Shown here in pieces: positions 39,970-47,660 of a stretch of DNA of 64,000 bases. Both the position numbers and the translations under genes were made by a program. Under the pieces are notes generated by a model. It was not told where the DNA came from and ran no database searches. It saw only the letters and a list, made by a program, of their open reading frames with translations. Numbering within the stretch: the stretch's first letter is position 1; every line of letters begins with the position of its first letter. This stretch comes from Streptomyces sp. NBC_00708 (GTDB lineage: Bacteria > Actinomycetota > Actinomycetes > Streptomycetales > Streptomycetaceae): contig CP108997.1 of NCBI GenBank assembly GCA_036226585.1, forward strand, positions 7,068,001 through 7,132,000, given 5' to 3'.

Positions 39970-40836
39970 ATGACGATCGCACTCGACACGCCGGACATCG
40001 ACCGACTGGTCACCGCGGGGGACGCGCTGCGGGACTGGCAGGAGGAAGGCGCCCCGATGCAGCTGCATCCGGGGGACCTGGGCTGGTACTGGCGGGCCGG
40101 CCCGCGGGCCACCGCCGAGGCCGTCAGGACCTGGAGCCGGGGCGGGCGGATCCTCGCCGTCGGGCTGCTCGACGGCCCCGGCCTGGTGCGGCTCACCACC
40201 GCGCCGGACGCCCGCCGGGACGAGGAACTGGCGCGCCACCTGGTCGCCGACCTGACCGCCCCCGCGCGTGGCGTGCTGCCCAGGGGCAGGGCGGCCGTCG
40301 AGGCGCCGGAGGACGCCCTGGTGCGGGAGTTGCTGGCCGAGGCGGGCTGGGGCACCGACGAGGCGTGGTCGCCGCTGCGCCGGGACCTGAGCGGGCCTGT
40401 GGCCGAGCCGGGGCTGCGGATCGAGGTCGCCGGTCCCGACCGGGCACACCTGGTGGCGGAGGTCGTCCGGGGAGCCTTCGAGGGCTCACGGTTCACGGAC
40501 GAGCGGTGGCACGCCATGGCGTCCGGCCCGCTGTTCGGCGATGCCCGCTGCCTGCTCGCGTACGACGACCGGGGCGACGCGGTCGCGACGGTGACGGTGT
40601 GGTCGGCCGGGCCGGGGCGGCCGGGGGTCCTCGAACCCATGGGTGTGCACCGGGACCACCGCGGCCGGGGGCACGGCCGGGCGATCACCCTCGCCGCCGC
40701 GGGCGCCCTCCGGGAGCTGGGCTCGTCCAGCGCCCTCGTCTGCACCCCGAGCTCCAACACCGGCGGCGTGATCACGTACGTGGCGGGCGGCTTCGAGCGC
40801 CGCCCCGAGATCCACGACTGTTACCGGAGCGCCTGA
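39970..40836 (+). CDS. GNAT-family acetyltransferase (two-domain)
   Basis: 288 residues. The C-terminal half (about 150-285) has GNAT motif A, EPMGVHRDHRGRGHGRAITLAA, and a SSSALVCTPSSNTGGVITYVAGGFE segment. The N-terminal half (about 1-140) is a weaker second GNAT-like unit. Likely an N-acetyltransferase of unknown substrate. It follows the monooxygenase after 78 bases on the same strand and could share its transcript. Confidence 0.8.
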   Translation: MTIALDTPDIDRLVTAGDALRDWQEEGAPMQLHPGDLGWYWRAGPRATAEAVRTWSRGGRILAVGLLDGPGLVRLTTAPDARRDEELARHLVADLTAPARGVLPRGRAAVEAPEDALVRELLAEAGWGTDEAWSPLRRDLSGPVAEPGLRIEVAGPDRAHLVAEVVRGAFEGSRFTDERWHAMASGPLFGDARCLLAYDDRGDAVATVTVWSAGPGRPGVLEPMGVHRDHRGRGHGRAITLAAAGALRELGSSSALVCTPSSNTGGVITYVAGGFERRPEIHDCYRSA

Positions 40837-40959
40837 AGGCGGACGTCGCGGGCCGGGCGGCGCCTCACGCGAACCGCCCGGCACCGTCGCTGATCATGGA
40901 CGGGGCGGATCGGGGCACATGGCGGTCGATGACATTCGCGACCTGATGAGGGAGACGCC

Positions 40960-41730
40960 GTGCCGATACGCAGAACCAGAAGCGTCACGCCCCGCACCCC
41001 CACCACTCACTCACTGCGCAGCCCACTGCTCACCCTCGCCCTGGCCGGCGCCGTGATCTGCGGAGGAGTCCTGCTCTTCGTGCGCTTCGCCCACTGGGCC
41101 GACGGCCACCCGGTCACCGCCGTGCTGTTGGCGCTGCTCGCCCTGCCGGTGCTCCACACCCTGTTCCGGGCGATGCCTCGCGCCCGCGAGCTGCGCCGGG
41201 CGGCCCGCGCGGGCATGACGCCTCCGGCGGCGGAGACCATCACCGAACCGGACCCCGCCCCGCTGCTTCTTCTGCAGGCCCCCACCGACGCGCGGGACGG
41301 GCTGACCGCCGTACTCCCGCCCCGGGTGCCCGACTTCACCGCTCTCGACCCGGACGGCTTCGAGGCGGCCGTGGCCGAGCTGTGCGAACGGGACGGCTGC
41401 CAGGAGGTCGAGGTGGTCGGCGGCGCCGGCGACCTGGGCGCCGATGTCCTCGCGACCGCGCCGGACGGCCGGCGCGTCGTCGTGCAGTGCAAGCAGTACG
41501 GACCCGCGCACAAGGTGGGCTCCCAGGACCTCCAGCGCTTCGGCGGCACCTGCTGGACGGTCCACGGCGCGCAGCTGGCCGCCGTCGTGACGACCAGTGA
41601 GTTCACCGCGCCGGCCCTGGAGTACGCGGAGGCGTGCGGCATCCAGTGCGTCGACGGCGCCACGCTCAACGCCTGGGCCGAGGGCGCCGGACCGGCCCCC
41701 TGGGGCCCGGCGAGGGTGGATTCGGCCTGA
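40960..41730 (+). CDS. Membrane-anchored Mrr-type restriction endonuclease-like protein
   Basis: 256 residues from a GTG with GAGGGAG 6 bases upstream. Two hydrophobic helices (about residues 22-45 and 52-70) are followed by a Mrr-catalytic domain (about 125-245) with the PD-(D/E)XK core: DLGADVLA and VVVQCKQY, plus QDLQRFGGT and VVTTSEFT. Mrr domains cut modified DNA or act in DNA-damage and phage defence. No methyltransferase partner of restriction type is beside it. The membrane anchor is a recurring form in actinobacteria, of unclear purpose. Confidence 0.85.
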   Translation: MPIRRTRSVTPRTPTTHSLRSPLLTLALAGAVICGGVLLFVRFAHWADGHPVTAVLLALLALPVLHTLFRAMPRARELRRAARAGMTPPAAETITEPDPAPLLLLQAPTDARDGLTAVLPPRVPDFTALDPDGFEAAVAELCERDGCQEVEVVGGAGDLGADVLATAPDGRRVVVQCKQYGPAHKVGSQDLQRFGGTCWTVHGAQLAAVVTTSEFTAPALEYAEACGIQCVDGATLNAWAEGAGPAPWGPARVDSA

Positions 41731-41877
41731 GAGACCGGACGACGGGAGCGCGCGGGATGGTCCAGAGGGTGGTGTGCATCCATCAACTGCCTTTTACCAG
41801 CGCTTAGTTGTGTGTGATGGCGGTGTGAACTTTGATCACGGGGACAAGGCCCCTCCGTGACCCGGGAGTACACAGCC

Positions 41878-42696
41878 ATGCACAGTGGAGTCGAGGCGAC
41901 CGCCTACCTCGTCAATGAGTCCCGGGCCCGGCGGCCCGACCTCTCCCAGGACCCGTTCGCAGGCGCCTGGATCCCCGATCAGGAGCGGCCCGCCGTACGC
42001 GGGCTGTGGGACAAGTACGCCGAAGTGACCTACGAGCACGACGACCTGGTCGTCTCCTTGCGTGGCAGATACATAGCCGACACCCTCGCCGCCCAGCTGG
42101 CCAAGGACCCCGACACGGTCCTCGTGAGCTGTGGCGCCGGGTTCTCCTCGTACCCCTGGCTCCTGCCCTTCGCCGGGGCGCTGGAAGTCGATCTGCCCGG
42201 CATGGCCGAGGCCAAGCGGGAGCGTGCGGCGGAGCTGATGGCGGCGGGCGTGCTGCCGCGGCGCGACGTACGGCACCTGCCGATGGACCTCAGGGACGAG
42301 GCGGCGCGCGCGGAACTCACCTCGCTGGTACGTGAATGGGCCGACGGGCGGCCCGTGGCCTATGTGGCCGAGGGGGTGGTCTTCTATCTGCCCGCGCGCA
42401 CCGCGCGTGCGGTGACCGGCCTCGGGGCGAGCTTCGGTACGTGTGCCGTCAGCGCGGTCAGCTACTGGCCCGCCGCGTCCGCCGGCAGTCAGGTGCTGGC
42501 CGACCAGCGCGACTGGTTCCGCAGCCGGTCGGTCCCCGAGGAGGCGTCCTTCCTGACCCACGACGAGCTGGTCACGCTGTTCGGCACGGAGATCGAGGAC
42601 CGCGGGCCCGAGGACCTGCAACGCCGCTACCTCGACCGCGTGATCGTGTCCGAGGCCGGGCTGATCCCCGAGTACGTCGCCGTCGCCTGGACGTGA
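41878..42696 (+). CDS. SAM-dependent methyltransferase, leucine-carboxyl-methyltransferase (PPM1/LCM) family
   Basis: 272 residues from the ATG at 41878 (GGGAG 9 bases upstream); a GTG at 41857 in frame is an alternative. GVEATAYLVNESRARRPDLSQDPFA is the standard opening of actinobacterial LCM-like enzymes; VLVSCGAGFSSYPW is the SAM-binding loop, DLPGMAEAKRERA and VAYVAEGVVFYL follow in order. These methylate carboxylates or hydroxyls, often in natural products. It ends convergent with the presenilin-like gene, 31 bases away, and could act on the peptide system there, but this is only proximity. Confidence 0.85.
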   Translation: MHSGVEATAYLVNESRARRPDLSQDPFAGAWIPDQERPAVRGLWDKYAEVTYEHDDLVVSLRGRYIADTLAAQLAKDPDTVLVSCGAGFSSYPWLLPFAGALEVDLPGMAEAKRERAAELMAAGVLPRRDVRHLPMDLRDEAARAELTSLVREWADGRPVAYVAEGVVFYLPARTARAVTGLGASFGTCAVSAVSYWPAASAGSQVLADQRDWFRSRSVPEEASFLTHDELVTLFGTEIEDRGPEDLQRRYLDRVIVSEAGLIPEYVAVAWT

Positions 42697-42727
42697 CGGC
42701 GGCTGTCGCCGGGCCGTACGGGCCCGC

Positions 42728-43771
42728 TCAGCCCTGACGTACGACCGGAACCGCCGCACAGCCCCGGCGCTCCGCGTCACGACGGGCGAGGCCCGGCGAC
42801 GGGCCGGCGCCCACGACCCGGCCGTCCAGGACCGCGAGCCAGCCGCCCTCGGGCAGCCCGGCACGCAGCCCCTGCGCATCGGCCGGGTCGATGGCCGGCA
42901 GCAGCATGGGGTCCGGGTCCGCCGGCGCGAGGGCCGCCGCCGCGTTCGGGGTGCCCGCACGCCACTCGGCGACCGTACGCTCGGCGCCCCGCACCCGTAT
43001 CCACAGCACGTGCTGGAGAACGATCAGCGGACCGAGCGCGGTCAGCAGCGGGAACGCACCGGTCAGCACCCCGAGGCCGAACAGCAGGCTGACGGCGCCC
43101 GACACCGCCACCCCGGCCCCCGCCGCCAGCAGACCCGCGGCACGTCCGAACGCCTTGACCGCCACCAGCGGGAAGAGGACGAGCAGCAGCAGGTCGCCCA
43201 GGCCCAGGGCCACCGGCGGATCGCCACGGGTGACGGCGAGCAGCGGGGCGAACGGCAGCCCCATCACCTGGACCGCGAACCGGTCCATCACCGATGTGAG
43301 CCCCGTCGCCACCAGGTCGTAGCAGGCCAGCGCCCCCGCGAACCAGGCCACGTGCGCCGACCGCATCCCGCTCTGCGCCCACATGTTCGCCACGCCCACG
43401 ACGGCCGTCGCGAGCAGCACATCGGTGAGGACGAGCACGGCGAGCGACCGGTCCGCGAACGCGCACCCGGCGGTCGCGGCGACCGCCATGAGCGCGAGTG
43501 ACCAGGCCCTGCCCCCGCCGATGACCGGGGCCAGAGTGAACTGGAGCGCCGCGCAGAGCACCAGACCGAAGACGACGGCGACCATGGCCCGGGGCAGCTC
43601 CAGATAGAGCAGGGGAGCGGCCACGACCACGACGAACACCACCGCGACATCGGCGAGTTCGTACCGTCCCACCGGCGGGCGCGGCATCCGCACCCGCGCG
43701 AAGTAGCCGAGGCCCGCCAGGGTGATCGCGGCAGCGCAGCAGTTCAGGCCCACCAGGGCCGCGGCGCTCAT
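42728..43771 (-). CDS. Presenilin/signal-peptide-peptidase-like membrane aspartyl protease candidate
   Basis: 347 residues. Hydrophobicity gives nine membrane helices followed by a soluble tail of about 90 residues. Helix 6 contains CYDLVATG with Asp152 and helix 7 contains LGLGDLLLL with Asp193: these are the YD and GxGD motifs that carry the two catalytic aspartates of presenilins and signal-peptide peptidases (family A22), in the right helices and 41 residues apart. The last helix has ALGPLIVL where the family has its PAL motif. The gene starts inside the stop of the adenylating enzyme (ATGA). I infer an intramembrane protease cutting the 22-residue peptide of this operon; a non-protease membrane protein remains possible. 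Confidence 0.6.
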   Translation of the reverse strand: MSAAALVGLNCCAAAITLAGLGYFARVRMPRPPVGRYELADVAVVFVVVVAAPLLYLELPRAMVAVVFGLVLCAALQFTLAPVIGGGRAWSLALMAVAATAGCAFADRSLAVLVLTDVLLATAVVGVANMWAQSGMRSAHVAWFAGALACYDLVATGLTSVMDRFAVQVMGLPFAPLLAVTRGDPPVALGLGDLLLLVLFPLVAVKAFGRAAGLLAAGAGVAVSGAVSLLFGLGVLTGAFPLLTALGPLIVLQHVLWIRVRGAERTVAEWRAGTPNAAAALAPADPDPMLLPAIDPADAQGLRAGLPEGGWLAVLDGRVVGAGPSPGLARRDAERRGCAAVPVVRQG

Positions 43772-45234
43772 GCCGGGCTCGCGACGGGGGAGGAGGCCGG
43801 GAGGGCCGGTTCGAAGGTGTGCTCGCGCAGATCGGCCCGGACCGGGCCGGTCGGCGGCATCGTGGCCGGGTCGTCGTGCAGCACGATGGCGTTCAGCCCG
43901 AGCCCCAGGGCGGTGGCCCGCTCCTCCAGTCTGCCCAGGAGACCGGCGGCGGGCAGCCGTCGGACGAGTACGTGCAGGCGGGGACCCGGCGGCCCCTCGG
44001 CCAGGGCATAGCGCGCCGGCAGCGGGACGCCCGGCTCCGCCTCCAGCAGCTCCAGCACCGACCGGGTCGGTACCGCGATGCTCAGCGGCCCCGACCAGCG
44101 GCCGAGTATCTGGGAGGTCGCGGGCAGATGGGCCAGCTCGCAGGCGGGCGGCGCCTCGGGCAGGCGGACCAGGTCGCCGGTCGCGTACCGCAGCAGCAGG
44201 GTGCAGTCCCGGTAGGGCACGTAGGGCGTCTGGACGAGCATGCCCGCACCGCCCGGTTCCGTCGGAGCGTGGGTCACCGGATCCAGGATTTCGAGGTGCC
44301 CGAACTCGGTGGTGTGGTGGAGATGCCCCTCGCTGCACGGTGTGCCGCCCGACGGCACGGCCTCGGTCATCATGTACGAGGTGGAGACAGCGGCCCCCAG
44401 CGCGGCCTCGGCCCGCTCCCGCAACGACTCCGAGAGCGGCTCGCCGCCCACGCCGATGTGGGCCAGCCCGAAGTCCGGGGCCCGCCAGCCGCCCTGCTCG
44501 GCCTCCTCGACCAGGGCCGCCAGGTAGGAGGCCGACAGCGTCAGATGGGTGATCTGCGGGGCCTTCCCGCGCAGCCCGAGCGGGGTGGCCAGCCGGTCGA
44601 GCGCCACCGCAGGCGCCACGGTGCCGAGCTGGACGAACGACGCCCCGATCCGGGTCACCGACTCCTCGACGTTGAGCAACGGCAGCGTCGCGCGCGAGCA
44701 GCCCGCGTACGCCAGCGTGTGCTGGGGGCGCAGGCCCTGCGCGAGAACGGCGGAAATGGTGCTCATGGCGACCGAGATCTCGACCTCCGCCCTGGAGAAC
44801 CAGACGGTGGTGGGGGTGCCGCTGGTCCCGGTGGTCAGTGCCATCAGCGCCGGTGCGGAGACGGCCGACACAAAGGCCGCCGGCAGCCCGCGCAGCTCCG
44901 CCTTCGGCGTGACCGGCACCTGATCCCAGGTCTCCGGGGTCAGCGCCTCCGGATCGATCCCCAGCCGGTCGAACGTCCGCCGGTAGTACGCGGTGTGCCG
45001 GGCGGCCGCCCGAGCCGTCGCCCGCAGGCTGCGCTCGGTGACGGTCCGCCGCACGGCGGGATCGACCGCACCGGCCGTCCCGGGCAGCAGCGCCGAGTCC
45101 GCGCCCGGCTCGCCGAACTCCGCGAGGGTCGCGACCAGATCCCGGGCGATGCGCTCCAGGTCGTACGGACGGATACGGCGGTTGCGCAGGATCGCGGCGC
45201 CGTAGCGGAGCTGGCTGAGCGCGGTACCGAACAA
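43768..45234 (-). CDS. PaaK/CapK-like adenylate-forming enzyme
   Basis: 488 residues from a TTG start with AGGGAGG 6 bases upstream. The ATP-binding loop LTTGTSGTPTTVWFS (near residues 133-147) and the TSYMMTEAVPSGG and RYATGDLVRL segments identify a phenylacetate-CoA-ligase/LuxE-type member of the ANL superfamily, with a shortened C-terminal region. It should activate a carboxylate as an acyl-adenylate. Placed between a tiny peptide gene and a presenilin-like membrane protein, and translationally coupled to the latter, it might activate the peptide's C-terminus or an acyl group added to it. Substrate unknown. Confidence 0.8.
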   Translation of the reverse strand: MFGTALSQLRYGAAILRNRRIRPYDLERIARDLVATLAEFGEPGADSALLPGTAGAVDPAVRRTVTERSLRATARAAARHTAYYRRTFDRLGIDPEALTPETWDQVPVTPKAELRGLPAAFVSAVSAPALMALTTGTSGTPTTVWFSRAEVEISVAMSTISAVLAQGLRPQHTLAYAGCSRATLPLLNVEESVTRIGASFVQLGTVAPAVALDRLATPLGLRGKAPQITHLTLSASYLAALVEEAEQGGWRAPDFGLAHIGVGGEPLSESLRERAEAALGAAVSTSYMMTEAVPSGGTPCSEGHLHHTTEFGHLEILDPVTHAPTEPGGAGMLVQTPYVPYRDCTLLLRYATGDLVRLPEAPPACELAHLPATSQILGRWSGPLSIAVPTRSVLELLEAEPGVPLPARYALAEGPPGPRLHVLVRRLPAAGLLGRLEERATALGLGLNAIVLHDDPATMPPTGPVRADLREHTFEPALPASSPVASPA

Positions 45235-45249
45235 AAGGGCCTCCCTACG

Positions 45250-45279
45250 CCTGGACCGGGGCTGAACTCCCGGTCCAGG
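45250..45279 (-). terminator. Hairpin between small peptide gene and adenylating enzyme
   Basis: CCTGGACCGGG (45250-45260) pairs perfectly with CCCGGTCCAGG (45269-45279) around an 8-base loop, 16 bases past the peptide stop. Such a hairpin can end most transcripts, or protect their 3' end, so the short peptide is made in excess over the enzymes. Confidence 0.7.
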
Positions 45280-45294
45280 CCGGGGCGGGCCCGG

Positions 45295-45363
45295 TCAGAC
45301 CATGCTGGCGAACATGGCCGCGGTGAGGGTGCTGAACGCGTACTTGATGTAGTGCTTGACCAT
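45295..45363 (-). CDS. 22-residue hydrophobic peptide gene
   Basis: A short open frame of 22 codons with an excellent ribosome site (GAAGGGAG, 7 bases before ATG). The peptide starts MVKHYIKYAF, then runs through a Ser/Thr/Ala-rich middle (STLTAAMF) to ASMV. It has two lysines near the N-terminus and a hydrophobic remainder, about one membrane span. Upstream, a hairpin (45384-45402, GCCGCCC/GGGCGGC) lies in the leader; downstream, another hairpin separates it from the adenylating enzyme and presenilin-like protein on the same strand. I suggest a ribosomal peptide precursor or pheromone; too short for homology evidence from sequence alone. Confidence 0.65.
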   Translation of the reverse strand: MVKHYIKYAFSTLTAAMFASMV

Positions 45364-45542
45364 GGCGGATCTCCCTTCTCGGGGCCGCCCCGCAAGGGCG
45401 GCTGGGCTCCAGGCGGTGCACTCGCAGCCGGGAACGGCAGTGCGATGAACGAGAGAGTAGAGCAGGTGAGTTGACGACTCAACGGTACGAACCGGGACAT
45501 CGGGCGTTCCGCGACGGGCCCGCGTCCCCGCCGCGCCCCGGT

Positions 45543-46406
45543 TCAGAATCCGGTGGCCGCCAGGACGCGCATCCAGGCGTCGACCCGTTCGCCGTCGTGG
45601 TCGAGACGGTGGCGGAGCCGCCGCCAGAGCGCACGGCCGTCGGCGAGGTTGTGGCGATGGCCGTGCCGTTCACTGCCCCACTTCAGACAGACCTCCGCCG
45701 CGTCGTACGCGGGGTCGGCGGCGAACGGACGCGGATCGACCACCAGCACCCGGCCGTCCGTCCCCGGGACGAGGTTGCCCGGATGCAGCGAGCCGTGCAC
45801 CCAGGTCCCGGGGGTGGGCGACATCAGTGCGTGGAACGTCTCCCGCGCCGCTGCCAGTTCGCTGTCCGCCGGGGCCGGTGCACTGTGCAGTTCACCGCCG
45901 CGCGCCCCCTCCAGGCGCCGGCCGAGGTGGTCGTGGAGGGTGTCCGCACCACCGCGCAACACCTGCGCCCCGCACTCCTCGACCGCGCGCAGCATCGCCG
46001 CGAGCGCTTCGACGGAAGGGGCTTTCGCGCTCTCGTGCCGCAACGAGGAGCCGTCGCCCAGGAGTTGCGTCACCAGAACGGAGACGGTGCCCAGCTCGCC
46101 CGGCTCCTCCCAGTGGTCCAGGAGCCGGGGCCCGACGCCGGAGCACCCCAGCACCTCCAGCGCCGCCGCCTCGCGAGGGCTCCGGGTCACACAGGGCGTC
46201 ACCTTCACCACGCAACGCCCGCCCGGACCGTCGACCACCAGCACGCACGCCGTGGATCCCCCGGTCAGGCGCCGCACCGGCGTCCAGCGGTGCTCCCGGA
46301 GCAGACGCCCCATCAGCTCGGGCAGCCCGGCCACCCAGGAGGCCCCGTACCGCTCGCCCAGCCATCCCCGAGCCATGCCGTCGACGAACTCATCGGCCCT
46401 GTGCAC
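45543..46406 (-). CDS. Aminoglycoside-phosphotransferase-fold protein, catalytic Asp replaced
   Basis: 287 residues of the APH/kinase fold: an N-terminal lobe with STACVLVVDG and CVVKVTP (ATP-binding Lys), and a C-terminal lobe with WVHGSLHPGNLVP and VVDPRPFAADPAYDAAEV. The closest known relatives by pattern are streptomycin 6-phosphotransferases. In the catalytic loop HGDxxxxN the Asp is Ser (HGSLHPGN), while the metal-binding VVDP is intact. The loss of the base suggests weak or no transfer activity. Upstream of the small peptide gene on the same strand but 180 bases away. Confidence 0.8.
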   Translation of the reverse strand: MHRADEFVDGMARGWLGERYGASWVAGLPELMGRLLREHRWTPVRRLTGGSTACVLVVDGPGGRCVVKVTPCVTRSPREAAALEVLGCSGVGPRLLDHWEEPGELGTVSVLVTQLLGDGSSLRHESAKAPSVEALAAMLRAVEECGAQVLRGGADTLHDHLGRRLEGARGGELHSAPAPADSELAAARETFHALMSPTPGTWVHGSLHPGNLVPGTDGRVLVVDPRPFAADPAYDAAEVCLKWGSERHGHRHNLADGRALWRRLRHRLDHDGERVDAWMRVLAATGF

Positions 46407-46476
46407 AGCACGCCCCCCGCCTCCCGGCCCACACGGACACGCCGATCATCCACGAGGGCACGGCCGGGGTCGAGCG

Positions 46477-47175
46477 TCAGGGGCCGGCCTCTTCCTCCCC
46501 GTCCGTCCCCTGTTCGCCGACGCTGATCAGCCCCGTCTCGTAGGCGACGATGACGGCCTGGACCCGGTCCCGCAGCCCGAGTTTGGCGAGGATGCGGGCG
46601 ACGTGGGTCTTCACGGTCGTCTCGGCCAGGTGGAGGCAGGCGGCGAGTTCGGCGTTGCTCAGGCCCCTGGCGAGCAGGCCGAGGACCTCCAGCTCGCGCG
46701 GGGTGAGCGCGGCGAGGTCGCGGTGCGGGGCGGCGCTGTCGCCGCCGCGCCGGGTGAACCGCTGGACGAGGCGGCGCGTGATGGCGGGCGCGAGGAGGGC
46801 GTCGCCGGTGCGGACCGTGCGCACCGCCGCCGTCAGCTGCTCCGGTGTGACGTCCTTCAGGAGGAAGCCGCTGGCCCCGGCCGACAGGGCCGCGTACACA
46901 TAGCGGTCGAGGTCGAACGTGGTCAGGATGACGACGCGCGGCCGGTCGGAGCCGTCCGCGAGGATGCGGCGGGTGGCCTCCAGCCCGTCCATCTCGGGCA
47001 TCCGGACGTCCATCAGGACGACATCGGGCCGGGTGCGGCGCACCGCGTCGACCGCCTCCGCCCCATTCGCGGCCTCGGCGACGACGTCGATGCCGTCGGC
47101 GCCGAGGATCAGCCGGAACCCGGTGCGGACCAGGGTCTGGTCGTCGGCGATGAGCACACGCGGCGGCTCGGTCAC
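46477..47175 (-). CDS. NarL/LuxR-family response regulator
   Basis: 232 residues from the GTG at 47175, which overlaps the stop of the kinase remnant (GTGA). Receiver domain (about 1-120) with phospho-acceptor Asp in VVLMDVRMPEMDGLEA, conserved Thr in ILTTFD and Lys in GFLLKDV. C-terminal LuxR-type helix-turn-helix (about 150-215): LTPRELEVLGLLARGLSNAELA. It would bind DNA after phosphorylation by its partner kinase, but the adjacent kinase is truncated, so its signal input may be lost or supplied by another kinase. Confidence 0.93.
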   Translation of the reverse strand: MTEPPRVLIADDQTLVRTGFRLILGADGIDVVAEAANGAEAVDAVRRTRPDVVLMDVRMPEMDGLEATRRILADGSDRPRVVILTTFDLDRYVYAALSAGASGFLLKDVTPEQLTAAVRTVRTGDALLAPAITRRLVQRFTRRGGDSAAPHRDLAALTPRELEVLGLLARGLSNAELAACLHLAETTVKTHVARILAKLGLRDRVQAVIVAYETGLISVGEQGTDGEEEAGP

Positions 47176-47660
47176 AGCGTCTCCAAGGGGATCAGGGCCT
47201 CCACACGGTAACCACCCTCCGGACGCGCGCCGGTGCTCAGGGTGCCGTCGTACACGGCCAGGCGCTCGCGCAGCCCGATCAGGCCCCGGCCGCTCCCGGA
47301 CCCCGTGCCCGGACGCCCGCCGGCGTCGGTGACCTCCACCCGCAGCCTGCGCGGCCCGTACTCGACGGTCACCGCCGCCGACGCGCCCGACGCGTGCTTC
47401 ACCGTGTTCGTCAGGGCCTCCTGGACGACGCGGTAGGCGGCGAGTTCCAGACCGGGCGGCAGCGGCCGGGACCGGCCCGTCACCGCCAGTTCGACCGGCA
47501 GCCCCGCGTCCCGGACCCGTCCCACCAGCGTCTCCAGCTGGTCGAGACCCGGCTGCGGGGCCGGCACCACCGCATCCGGGTCCGCCGCCTCGTCCTCGGC
47601 GGTCGCGGTCAGCAGGCCCATCACATGGCGCAGCTCGGTCATCGCCGCCCGGCCGCCCTC
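47172..47660 (-). pseudogene. Histidine kinase remnant (C-terminal ATPase part only)
   Basis: Residues of the ATPase half are intact: the end of the dimerisation helix (GGRAAMTELRHVMGLL), the N box AAYRVVQEALTNTVKHA and the G box GRGLIGLRERL. Everything upstream, including the phospho-accepting His, sensor and membrane helices, is missing: at about 47655-47665 the frame runs into an ABC permease read from the other strand. An ATG at 47642 might still yield a 156-residue protein that binds ATP but cannot autophosphorylate. Stop overlaps the response regulator start. Confidence 0.8.
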
